From the NCBI RefSeq assembly GCF_000006565.2, contig NC_031480.1:3321529-3385528 (forward strand): 64,000 bases of DNA, in the 5' to 3' direction. This document shows positions 11,140 through 22,739 of this stretch, piece by piece; the stretch's first letter is position 1, and every line of letters starts with the position of its first letter. This DNA is from Toxoplasma gondii ME49. Taxonomy: Eukaryota; Apicomplexa; Conoidasida; Eucoccidiorida; Sarcocystidae. The notes beneath the pieces were generated by a model. It was not told the DNA's origin and did no database searches. It was given only the letters and a program-made list of their open reading frames with translations. Position numbers and translations under genes: made by a program.

Positions 11140-14100
11140 ATGGGTCAGCTCTCATGTCACGACGGACCCTCAGGAACCGCCGCTGAGGTGTCTTCTTCAG
11201 ATCAGTCGAGTGCAGAGCGGAGGAGCCTGTCCCCGCGGCGGTCTCGTCCTGTCCCGCAGTGGAGGCTATGTTTTCCGGCGTCTCCTGGTTCTGGAAATCA
11301 ATGTGACACCGAAACTGGTCGCGTTGCAGAGCGAAGAAACACGGAAGAGACCCCCTCAAGTGTACATGAGAGACTGAGGGGAATCGCTGCCAAATGGACG
11401 GCGGGGTCGTCGAGGTGCTTCTGCCTCGGGCTGCACGTCGTGCCTCACGATGTCTTTATTATTGGCCTCCTTATTCTTCTCATCATGAGTCAGCTCACAG
11501 CCTTCATCATCTTTTGGGTGGGCAGCCTCTTGAAAGCCGACAGCAAGTAAGAGCGAAATGGGGGGGCGTGGACAGTGAGATGAAGGCAGCGTCGGGGTGA
11601 GAATCCAGAAAGCCGAAAGGAGAGAGGAAAGAGGCTGCATCAAGAGGAACGACTGACAAGACGGAAAGGCTCTGGTCACGGACAGAGTCGGAGACATTGG
11701 GGCAAAAGGAACCAAGTAGCGAGGGGGTGGGGAACAAAGAGACGAGAGGCATCTTGTATGGATTAGACGCAGTTTTTCTCTTGGTGTTCACTCATTCGCA
11801 ACAAATGGTACATAACGGTGTTGCGATGTCTCGAGTGACAGCAGACAAAGAACGGAGTCAGAATAGAGCACATAGTAGCATACCGGAGAAGAATCCAGAA
11901 AATGATCCGTGTTGGCTGTTTACTGGCACCATGCATGTGGGCACGTGTCCTGTCGTAGTAGGTCTTGATAACATCGCTTAGTGTTCGTCTCTTTCTGCAG
12001 AAGCATTCTTGTGACGGGTCAAAGAACCCCCCAAATGTCTTTCGCGCAGTCGCTTCCGTTTATCCCCTTGTGTTTTATGTTCAGCTTCCTCCGATCCATT
12101 TTCTTCAGCGCCTCTGTTCGTTTCTTCACCTGATTTACCACCCCACTTTCTACCGTCACGGTCGCGTTCTGTCTCCGTTCGCGCACTTGTTTTTCCCATT
12201 TCCACATACCTGGTCTCTGATGTCTCAGTTTCATATTTCGGATGCATGTTCGATTCGTTCCTTGTTCCCTGCCTCGCTGTCGTGTTCATTTCTCCTGTCT
12301 TATCCATCTGTCTTTCTTTCGCTTGTATTTAGTGTGCTAGATAGGGAGTGGAGCGTCGATCCCGCACGCGCAACGGAAGGACATCGTGGGAAGCCGATGG
12401 CTATCGCAGAAGCTGTGGCTCGAGAAATTCGAACTCTGGTTGTCCCCTATTCATATTCGGCCTTCTTGACGCTGGCCGCAACCATGCCAGTTTTCGTGGT
12501 ACGTGTCAAGCCAGGCACCCCGACAGCCGACAGAGGCCGATGAAGCGGGCGCGAGGAGACAGCGGCAGTGGAAGGGGACGGACGTCAGAGGAGAAAAGAC
12601 GCCAAAACACAGAGAGAGAGAGGGAAGGCGAGAATAAGATGCGTGACTGAGTCTCCTTCCCGCTAGTTTCTCATGCGTAGGTTACTTCGTGGATATCTGC
12701 CCCGCATGTCTCCGGCTCCGGTGTTTTTGGCTTCTTTTGCGACATGTAAAAGGGCCTGTTGTCTGCTGCGTTGGGTTGTCTTCATCAGATTGCTGCCATC
12801 TATTTCCTGTTCTACCGAGGGCTAGCTCCGACAGCGCTGAACCGCCACATGCATTCAGTGCCCGTGATCAATATGGACACGCCGCCACGGAACTCCTCAC
12901 CTGCTTCCCTGGCGGACCAGAAGGCGACAGGCGAGATACGCGCGGGAGACGCTTCTGAAGCGGAAGGATTTGGCGCTCATGCAGCGGACTCAGGTCGCGG
13001 CCACGGCGCCTCTGACGGCGACAGAGCGGCAGAGGCGGGACAGCGTAGTGGGCCAGAGAGGGAAGGATCCACAGGAGGCAGCGAGGAGAGTATGAATGAG
13101 GCAGAGAAAGAGGCCGTGAAGCAGGAAGCAAGACAGCTTCCACTCCAGATGCTCGTGTACATCATCTACGGCGTCGGATTCACGATCTCTATCATATGGA
13201 TGGTCTGCTCTCATATCCCGAAAGCGACAGTAAGCTTGTTCGTTTTGCTTTTTTCCTTTGCTCTGCGTGTCTGGGTTCTTTGTTTTGGTTCTGTTTTTCC
13301 ATTCGACTTTCTATGTTTTTTAACTGTGACCTCTCAGCTCTCGGTCTCTCCCTTCTAGCTGCCGGTCCGTGTGCTTTTTTGTCTGGAGCCACAGTGGCTC
13401 TTGCAGCTTTAATGCGTGGAGAGACTACTGTATTGTCAGCGGCCTGTGTCTCCTTGTGCAAGCATTTGGCTGGAACAAGGCCTCTCTCAGCCCGAGAAGC
13501 AAGAGGATTTGTGTCTTCTGGAAACCGTGTTGCACTTTCAGCGCGGTTAAACCATCCACTGGGGTGGTCGTGTACAGCGATGATCAAGAACTTGGTTGTC
13601 ACTATCTTATACTCGGAGTCGTTGTCAGTATCGTAGGTACTGCAGTGTCTCCGTGTGCTCGATACGAGTTATACAGTTCTGCATCGTGGACCGTCTGTAC
13701 ACAGAGAGTTTCTGCATTCACTGCGGTAAGTGCAATCCATGGTCTAGCGACCACCTGTAAAGGCACGTCCTTCGACCCCAGTGTCCGTTCCTTCTTGGTA
13801 GACACCGTTTGTCACCATCATTTGCCTTTAGGCCGTCCATTCATTTCGCCTGTTCCCTGCTGTCTCTTGCTGGTGTCTGTTGCCAGTGCCAGAAGTGCGA
13901 GGGTCCCACGATCGGGCAGCGGTGGTTGGATCGAGGAAGCATGCTCAGTTTCGTTGTTCTGTGGGCACTGGCTTTCTGCATCTGTCCCACTCGTGACGAC
14001 ATCCGAAAGAGACACCAGATGGCTCGCCGCATGCGGCAGCGTCTAACGGCGTATCGCTCGCTTGCGTCGCTCGAGACAGAGCTGCCCTCGAGCTCCTTTT

Positions 14101-14819
14101 GGGGTGTCGGGACCCCTGGGGATTCTTTGCGAACTTCTTTGAGTACTGTCTCGCGCTCTGGAGCCCACCAAGCTGGGCTTCCCGTCTACACAGGTCACGC
14201 GCACCCGGAGCCGAGTCCCAATGCCTCTTTCTTTGCGGATGGGAAGACGCCAGAAGTGAACGGCGGAGATGCGACTGCTGTCGCATGTGTAGGCTCTGTG
14301 AGGGACACTATGGGGGAAGAACGAATCGACGAAAACGGTGACAGCTACTCTGTGAACACGATGGGCGGAGGCGGGGCAGCCTCGGTTCATTCCGTGCCCT
14401 ATTTGTCGCCTCTTGCTCGCAACGTCTACGATCGTGACTGTGTGGATTCGAGTGGGAGGCCGACAGCCGGTTCGATGAATGGCCAGAATGCCATAGAGCT
14501 CCAGGAGACTGTAGGACTGCGAGGCCTAGGTAGTCCTGGAACTCCATCAGGTGCTTGTACACAGGAAGTTGCAAAATGGATGGACGGGGGCTCTGTGCGC
14601 GTCATCGGGCGCTCAGTGTTCGGTTCGCGAGTCGTGTCGGAGTGTTTGAGAGAAACAGAAAATGAACCGAAAGTATCACATGGATCCACTAGCGACGAAA
14701 CGGCGGGAACGTTCGTATTCACACCACGAGGTGGACGGGGAAGTAGGGACTCGAGAAACAGTCAGGCAAACCAAAAATTACCCGTCGTCGGGAAGAAAGC
14801 AAAGAATGGGGAAAAGTGA
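11140..14819 (+). CDS. Four-helix membrane protein with possible N-myristoylation site
   Basis: Four exons, 11140-11546, 12333-12498, 12789-13229 and 13887-14819, join in phase to give 648 residues. Junctions are GCAA/GTAAGA, TTTAG, CGTG/GTACGT, TTCATCAG, GACA/GTAAGC and TTGCCAG. The start reads MGQLSC: Gly2 with a small residue at position 5 fits N-myristoylation, and Cys6 is a possible palmitoylation site. Hydrophobic helices are at about 104-131, 176-203 (crossing an exon junction), 311-333 and 356-372. A CxxC pair (CQKC) lies in the short loop between helices 3 and 4. A Gly/Asp/Glu-rich loop separates helices 2 and 3. The last 270 residues are polar and Ser/Gly-rich, probably a cytosolic tail. 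I do not recognise the family. The third intron looks open in other frames, but those do not splice in phase. Confidence 0.7.
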
Positions 14820-17262
14820 GGACGGCACTGGAGAAGGCTGCCTAGTAATCACACTTAGTACAGGCATTAAAGAGCCATTTCTCCGTTGTCTCAGTGACGA
14901 AGGAAATGCCGTTTGTTGCACATCAAGCGTTTACTTCAACGGACAGGGGAAAATGGGGTGGATTGTTGTGTTCCAGCAAGAGAGGGGGGCTGTCTCGTCC
15001 GCTGTCGCTGTTGTGACACTGTGTTTGACGCAGCGAAGCAGGAGACGCCCTGAGTAGTTCCTCAATAGAAGTTAAAAGACACCTTCTGGAGGTTTTTGCC
15101 TAGTAATGCTCTTATCAGCGTCAACCTAGTGAGCATGGAGCCTTGGGAATAATCTCTCATACAGATGTACTCCGCTGCAGCAACACCTGCTCGTTCCACG
15201 GTGCTCAAATGCCTCACCGTCTGCATGGGTTATTTGGGAGGAAACGGTGGAGAGCTTCAGTTCAGTTTCATCATCAGCGTTCCCACGACCACAACGGCTC
15301 CCTCAGAATAACGAGAACGTGGTCCCTGAGAAAATACTTCGAGGTGAAATGTTCCTCGGTTTACTTCCCGTCGTGAACGTTTATGTGGTCAATTTCTGAC
15401 AGTGGCCAACAACGTAAAACGGCGGGAGTGCGGCGTTTATCGAAGCGTGCTGTTAAACGGTGATACGCGTGGTAATCCGTTTTAGGGTGAAGCTTCTGAG
15501 GTGCTTCATGAGGTCTTCATTTTTAAAATAATTAGAGGGTGAATGTGCACAGCAAATAAAGCACCGAGGCAGATGACCTCGCCACATGGCGGTGAGAGAC
15601 GGTTGGTCAACCCTTACCTTCGTGTCGTTTGTAGTTTCTTTTCCTTTCACGTGACGGTTGTTAACGCGCCCAGCAAAACCAAGGCGGTTGCATCAAGAAG
15701 TCGTCGTAACGAAGGCATCTTGCCCGACGGTTGCTCACACGCTTATTAGGCATTCTGCGGTGCTTCTCGGGGCACACAAAAAGAAGTTTCTTCACGAAGT
15801 TACACCGTGTAATAAAGTGTGAAAAGAGAAATCCTATCACGTATTTGCAAGGATGTTGAGTTCCACCGCTTTGCCGGGATGCCAAGATCTCTCAGGACAG
15901 GCAAAAAGGGGCGTAAAAGAGTCGGAACGGGGGAAAACGGTGAACGGGCCTAATGTGGGGATCTCGGCGGCTTCGGATCGAAGCATATTTCATCGTGAAC
16001 GTGATATCATACTCCGATCGGAACGCCCGCCACAAAGTGGCTTTGAAGTCGCGTCTTTTGTCGAAAAATGTAAATTAGTCTAGGACGATCGCTTCGTCTT
16101 GAATCACACTGACTCTGCTGGGCTGGCACGATCTGATTCCACATAAACAGATCCGACACAAGGCCAGCTTACCCGCGACGCTTCGGTAGCGGAGTAGGGC
16201 CAATTGGGGACGGTGTGGGAAAATCTCGAACTTTCTACATATATGGAGCTTTTCCTCACGTTCATTCTTGCTTGTTTAATCTTCGCGAAACTGGTTCCCT
16301 CTATTACAGGCACTTCTATCATAAATGCCTGAGTATCAACACAGCAAACCTCTAACATTCGACGTGTATTCTCACGGCCACTGATGAGCCTTTATTGCCG
16401 CATGCAGTAAGGCGCTGTTGCAGCCAAACTGTAGAGTCGACTCATTTCCCACCTACAAATAATACAACTACGACCGTCAGAAACTCTTTTCCGGTCACAA
16501 ACAGCTTCGTAACTAAGGCCCCAGCGAGGGGGGTGTTTAGAAACACGCCATCTCACTACGCACACTTGCACATATCTGGCACTTTGTTTAGCGTGCGACA
16601 CTGAATTATTCCCCCCCCCCCCGGACGGTACCATGGATTATGCCGTAACATACAGTGACGACGTAGACGCATGAAACGTCTATTCGCGGAATCTGAACAG
16701 CGGAAGAGACGCTCACGATCTCATCGTTGTGCACACTGGTCCAGTGAAGAGTTGTTCGTACCCATAATTTTGGCTTCCTCTGTCAGAAACATCGTAGCGA
16801 CAAAGATTGCTAACCACCGACCAAACTCGCAAAAGCGACGACTGCGTTATGTCCCAACCTAAAAAAACGATCCCACTCATCGTATCCCGGACCAGTCATA
16901 CATGGACCACGGTCCTATTGGGGAGATCGACTCTGCGAGTTCTAGTGTTTTTTGCCAGACTGCCAGTAACAGATGAGCAAACACCAGGCCATTGACAAGA
17001 GCTGTACAACCAAACTTTCACTACCTTACCTCGTTAAAAGCAACTGTAGCACAGTTTCTTGTGGCAACACAACTCCAGTATCACACGCTGCACCCTAGAC
17101 TGAAGGCCAGGTGTGCACATGGAGCTCCAAGCGCACCAATTCTCTACCACATGAGGCTCAACAGCATACGAGAGGACAGCCAAATTGAATCGAGCAGCAC
17201 ATTTGTTCGTTCACGTCACCACATTGAGTCACATTTAATACGGTTCTCACAGACTTCGCATT
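14820..17262. other. Intergenic, convergent gene ends
   Basis: About 2.4 kb between the 3' ends of the membrane-protein gene (+) and the second secretory gene (-). It contains a C12 homopolymer near 16611-16622. No open frame has a splice partner or recognisable domain. Confidence 0.5.
16611..16622. repeat. C12 homopolymer
   Basis: Twelve consecutive C residues in a spacer. It is length-unstable by nature and may also be a sequencing-error site. Confidence 0.9.
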
Positions 17263-18399
17263 TCACGCCTTCGTGCTCTTCTTCCTCCTTGCAGCTAATT
17301 TTGCCCTGACTTGCTTAAATAGCTTGTATGCAGCAAACAAAGCACCAGTGAATAAAGCACCGGCGGCCACTAGCCTTCGGGACTCTTCCTCGACTTGGTG
17401 ATAGTACCTGAACCATCGACGAGAACCCAACACCAGTGCTACACTTCCTGCCAGGGCCGCTGCCCCTGTCACAGCTGTTGCAGCGATTGCTGTCCGTCCT
17501 GGTTCCGTTGGGGCTGAGACGTGAGACGGAGTTTCATCTTCAACAAGCTCCGAAACTTTGACACCTTCAGTGGCCCGTGCACCCTCAGCTTCACTTCTCC
17601 GTCGTTTGCGCTTGGCTGGCATTTCAACTCCAGGAATTTCGTCTCTACGTCTTCGCCTAGTAGCCTCTCGCTTCCGCATTACGCCTTTGACTACGCGTTT
17701 ACCACCTAGTAGAGCAACGAGGGCGCTGGCGACAACTAAGGCGTCTGATGCAACGGACAATCCCAAGGACTGTCGCTCTTCGCGCCAGACAGTCCAAACT
17801 TGTATAGATCTTTGCCTTGAAAGACGACTTAACAACATCATGACAGCCGCCGCTAGAATACTCCCACCAGCAGTGAATACAAGTCCCCGGGTGCTAGGAA
17901 CTCCGTCGGGTCCCGTGCGCCTGCCACTCGGACGACTGGCACTGCGTGCAGACAGTCGCTCCTCTTCTGCAGCTGGACTTGTGACTGCAACGCCACCACT
18001 CGCGTCCGAGATTTCAGCTTCTGCTTCATCCTCTGCAGCTGGAGCTTCTATTTCACGCTCTGAAGTTGGATTTGCGGCTGCTTCTCCACCCTCTTCAGCT
18101 GGAATTTCAGCTGATATTACGCCTGCTGCAGCCCTACCTCCAGCGAATACTTCACCTTCTGTAGCTCGAATTCCAGCACCCTTTGCCAGTTCTCCCGAAG
18201 ATTCCCCGTTGAACGCACGTAACTCGTCCTGTGTTTTCCTAGCATCCCACAAGATGTCATGCTGGGGTGCGCTTGGAGACTGCACAGAAAAAACTCCGTC
18301 GGAGCAGGCACAATGTTGCACCACAAAACCACTCCACCCGACGAGTCCAATACACAACAACACACCCGTTCGCAGGTCGAACCGTTCTTGATGCCGCAT
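17263..18399 (-). CDS. Secretory protein with two helix-hairpin modules (dense-granule-like)
   Basis: Single-exon frame; I start at the internal Met (MRHQERFDLRTG) because a signal peptide follows directly (VLLCIGLVGWSGFVVQHCACS), giving 378 residues. The frame is open 57 codons further upstream. Residues about 75-165 are Ala/Glu-rich and encoded by imperfect repeats containing TCTGCAGCTGGA (as read on the + strand). Four hydrophobic helices are at about 171-190, 211-233, 303-325 and 343-361, forming two hairpins. Between the hairpins lies a strongly basic stretch with RRRRR and KRKRRR, which could act as a nuclear signal or bind acidic lipid. The hairpin matches that of the gene at 5246-6079. 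From memory, a T. gondii dense-granule protein named GRA33 has a gene number next to PCNA1, and this could be its orthologue; I cannot verify that here. Confidence 0.75.
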   Translation of the reverse strand: MRHQERFDLRTGVLLCIGLVGWSGFVVQHCACSDGVFSVQSPSAPQHDILWDARKTQDELRAFNGESSGELAKGAGIRATEGEVFAGGRAAAGVISAEIPAEEGGEAAANPTSEREIEAPAAEDEAEAEISDASGGVAVTSPAAEEERLSARSASRPSGRRTGPDGVPSTRGLVFTAGGSILAAAVMMLLSRLSRQRSIQVWTVWREERQSLGLSVASDALVVASALVALLGGKRVVKGVMRKREATRRRRRDEIPGVEMPAKRKRRRSEAEGARATEGVKVSELVEDETPSHVSAPTEPGRTAIAATAVTGAAALAGSVALVLGSRRWFRYYHQVEEESRRLVAAGALFTGALFAAYKLFKQVRAKLAARRKKSTKA

Positions 18400-21300
18400 C
18401 TTCCCTTTGTAAGCACAAGAAACATCGCCAGATCGACCAGTGGGTGACTTAGCGGCTGTCCCATAATCCGTAAGCAAGAACAAGTGGCGGAACCCGGCCG
18501 CGGGTTCGGGTACGCTCAGGTATCCGAGAGAAGGGATCGGTGACGAAACAGTGTGTTGAGCTGTTCTCACTAAAATGACAATTGTGACCGAGACACTCTC
18601 ATTCTAAATACGATGGCAGGTCAGCTACTCTGTCAGCCGCGCCCGCCTGGCATAAGTACGAGCTTCGACGCCTAGTTAGTAGCCTCGGCGCTTAGTTACG
18701 AAACTCAGCGCTGTGGGCTTGCGCTTTGCCCACGGCCTGTGGTCTTTGGTTCTTAAAGTACGGATCTTCCGTGAATGAAAGAGTCCCCAATTCTCACAAT
18801 CACAACAAGATGGGCAGGGGCATTTCATTTACTAATGCTGCTACAGAGCACAGCTTGGATACGCGATAGTTTCTGTAAGAAGAGAACCCCTCGCCTGCCT
18901 TGTGTCTCTCTCACACGTTGAGAGAGTGGGAGACAATGAGACTCGTCTCTGATCTCACACCCGATTCCACAAAAGGGCAAACAATAATACCATTCCAAAG
19001 AATGATTTCCACTAGGTGAAGGTGGACCACATACGACTGATTTGATCCACAAGATTGCTAAAGTGAGCTATTCTGAACAACGGACACGGGGCATCCGCTT
19101 ACAGAGAGCTGCGCTGAGAATCAGTGGCATGAATAAACGAGCGAGGGAAAGTGAGGCCGTCGCGAAACAGGCAGAAGCGTACTGTGTACTCGGCCAGTGA
19201 ACGCGAGACAGCAGAACCCCATTATTCCCCCACTCCTGCCCGCCGATAATAATTAAGAGGCCGCTTGTCGAGAAATGTTTCTACGATGAAGTGGAGAGCT
19301 TATCGATCTTGCTTGATATCTGGCACAGGAGGTCTGCCGGTTTTTTCCCCATAGCAAGTTTAGAACGAGCGGAAGCAAGATGGAGCACGGCGCACCTGCC
19401 CGCATTTGCTCCGAGAACTTGCAAGGCGACGAAGACGTGTGCGAGAGCGCGATTGTGGACTAGCATTGACATGTTGAGTGTAAGCCGGTGAACACTAACC
19501 CGAGTGAAGCGGATGACTGAAACAGCTGATCATGATTATCAAGCTTTGGCCGAGAATTTTCACACATAATAAAGCGTTCATAGGAACACACTAAGGTACG
19601 TGTGTCGCCTGTAACCTATTTAGGAAGTTACCCCTGTTAAAAGACTCAGATTTCATCAGTTTGCAGTGTGTGCGTGGCCACTTCAGATGGTAAATGCACC
19701 AATGTCTCGTCGGGCACTTCTTTAAACCAATCCGTGTGCTGTGCCGCTCCGCATAGTGGTACTGTCAGGGCAGTAATATTAGCTGGCCCCAGAAAACACA
19801 GGCTTCATTCCTACGCACCATTTACGTAGCCATATCAAAAGGCTTATGTGCACTTGTGTCGCGGGGTATACAGGCCCCCGGAGTTCGTAAACAGTAGGAA
19901 TGCGTTCCAAGGGAGAGTTGGATGAGAGTATTATCACAAGAGAAGCCACAAGTGCGACAAAACGTCAGGCGAGACTGAACGTGGTAGCGGTTGCGCGAAC
20001 AACACGTGTCCTGTGGAGATGTGCGTTCTATGGTGTCCGCGGGCTCTCTCTCATCGAGCTCGAAGCACGTAGGTACATACGAACAGAACGCGCAAGTGCG
20101 CGATCGGTCGTTTGGGTGCGTACAGACAAACCCTTTCCTGTACTTGTATCTAACCGGTGAAAGGACTGGAGTGAGTGAGAAGCTGCCTGTTCCTGTCATG
20201 CAGAGACAGGACTTTCAAGAAGCGGCACGCTGAAGATAGCACTGTGCGTGATTATAATTCTGGAACAGTGGCGCTGCGCACTTCGCGACCGAGGCTTCGT
20301 TTCTGTCATTTGTTGAGGGCCACAAGCACAAATTTGCAGTGGTTGTGATACGACCATCGGAGGACAGTCCACTGCCCCGTCAAATGCACTGTCGTGTGCC
20401 CGAGAGCAGTACATCTCCAGTCGAATCTGTGTACGTGTACCGGAACCAAACGAGAGGTCTCAAAGGAGACGTTTCATCCTGTGAAATTTCTTGCGGCACA
20501 CCAGCAAGACCCCTACACTAACAACTTTAACTCACCTACGGAAACGTAGCAACACGCCTGCCGCCAACAGAGTTACAGCGAAAATCAGGGGAACACACCG
20601 CATAAAAGACTGAAAGTGCGACACGTTTGACCAGTTAAGGGAGAAAAACTTCCCTACCAACGATCTCGGGCGTAAGCTGCACGTGAGAACTTCTTTGGCT
20701 TGGAAGCCGCCTGGGGCACATTGCACAACTGCACCCCGCGACTATTTAGACCAAACCCATACCGCTGACACCGGTCCCGAGAACAAAGAATTTTTGTGCT
20801 CATTACGCCTCTTCCTCTAAATCTGCGGTCTTCCGCTCTTCATCTGGCGTCCCGAAGCTTTCACGCAAACACTTCGTCTTATTAAACCGGCTTGGGATCA
20901 TAAAAATAAAATGTATTGTAAGCTATAGCGTAGAAAATCGAACGAAACAACGCGCTCGAACGGCAGTCCGAGACTTCAACATTCCTTCTATGTACAACTG
21001 CAGGGAAGCACAGAACCTGCAGGCAAAAAGCCGCCACAGGCCATGGACGAGGGCATACCACCCCGCCCACCACACTACAACTGGTATCACCCCACTTTTT
21101 TGTCAAATCTGCAGAGCAGGAGAGGCGGCCCTCCTCCCCCCTCCCCCCCGTTTCGGAGAAGTTGTGACAGTGGGGGGACGAGAGAGGGGAGAGAGCAGAG
21201 ACGTCTCCCCTCCGGTCGCTTGCTGTTCAAGGGTTGCACTTTGCAGTGAAGAGAAAAGCCGCGGAAGTTTGTGGGCTTTTCCTGATTCCTTCTTGCACAC

Positions 21301-22739
21301 TCGTCCGCAGTTCTTTTCGGTTGTTGTGTAAAGAAGGTCTTTTTGTCGCGAAGGCCGGCGGCGGTCGAGCCTGTACACCAACTCGCTTTTCTTTTCTCAT
21401 AGACAACAAACAGCGGCAATTTCGGAACCTGTTCACTCTCACCAAACTGTTTTGCGTGCTCCGAGTGCTGGTCACCCTGGAGCAAAACACGATCCATACC
21501 GAAGCTGTTTTTTGTGAACCTTCCGAGATCCTGTGCTACTTACAGGCCTCCTTTTTCCCGCTGCGAGTGGAAACACACCGTGGGTGACGAGGAGTGACTG
21601 AAGCGGCATTCAGCAACTGGAGAGGATGGACGTTTTCGTAGACGGAGGCATCGAATCTTTTGCTGCTTCTATCAATCAGACGTTCCAGCTTTTTTCCGTT
21701 CCGCGAGACTCTGCTACCTACTTCGTTCGTGCTTTCTGAGGGAAAGCCGCTTCCTCTTCTTGTTTGCGACTTTCTATTTTTGGAGCTAAACGCGTTTGCA
21801 CCGTCCCGCATTCCCGACACCTGCTGCTCATTTTTCACCGTTTCGCCGTTGTTTTGTGCTCAACTCCGCCACCGATTTTCTTCGTCGACCCTTTCTCGTC
21901 CTTCGCCTGCATGTGCTACTCCTGACTCTCGAGTTTCTCGACCGCTTAGAAAGGCAACAAAACGGAACACGGTTTTGGACGGTTCCACATTGGCACTTGC
22001 GTAGTGGAAAAGCGATCACTTTCAGGTCCGTTTTGAACCGTCTTCGAAGAGGTGCTCGACGGAGTCCTTCGATGTCTCTTTCCTTTTAACCACGCGGGAT
22101 TCCTTATTGAAGGAAAATACTCCGTGTTGCGTTCTTCCTCCACGACAGCGGTTTCGAGCCAGACGGTCTTCTGTGTACACGCAGCACGAACTGCAAGTGC
22201 AATAGCCAGAGCAACCGCACTTCTGATGCACTTGACGGATTGCATTCCCGCAGCCATCTGCTGTTCGTGTGAGGTTACGAACCTGCGTTGCCCCTCGTTT
22301 CCGTTGGGATGGGCTGGTTTAAAATGGGCCTCTTCTCTGCTCCATCGAGCGCATGCGTTGCCGCCTCCCATTCCACTTCTGTCCACGCTTCGTGAAGTGC
22401 ACTGCCATCGTCCTTCTGCTTTCTAGTCTGAACGGTGTGCTCCCCTCCGGCCACCCTCGACATTCGGTCGGACATCTGCGGTCTCAGGTCACAGTTGCAA
22501 ATCAAAGTCTGCGACCTTGACACCAAAGGGTGGAAACCGCGCTCGCGTCCTGTTTCTTTTCTCATCCAGTTGTTTGCGCCTGGTCTGGTCTGTGCGGTGT
22601 ATGTACACCTCCGGTTGACCTGTCGCCTGCGGCAGCGCCACAAAACCCTTCAGTTTTTTGTGTCTCGGACTTTTTCTAGCAGCAGGCAACAATTGCCGCC
22701 GGCCTCTTTTCCGAGTTTGTGTGCTTCTCCCAGCAAAGA
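18400..22739. other. Divergent intergenic region, no gene seen
   Basis: About 4.3 kb between the - strand secretory gene and the + strand zinc-finger gene. The right-hand 1.6 kb (from about 21100) is C/T-rich on the + strand and probably carries the promoter and long 5' UTR of the large gene. A - strand frame near 20532-20726 ends with a hydrophobic stretch (MRCVPLIFAVTLLAAGVLL) that resembles a signal peptide but leads to no exon that I could join. Confidence 0.5.

Noticed and set aside
13369..14046. Open frame in the third intron of the four-helix membrane gene
   Set aside because: The flanking exons are both phase 0 and join perfectly (13229 to 13887); inserting this frame gives stops or a phase clash.
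20532..20726. - strand frame ending in a signal-peptide-like stretch
   Set aside because: It stops directly after the hydrophobic segment, no downstream exon joins in phase, and the nearby secretory gene already has its own signal peptide.
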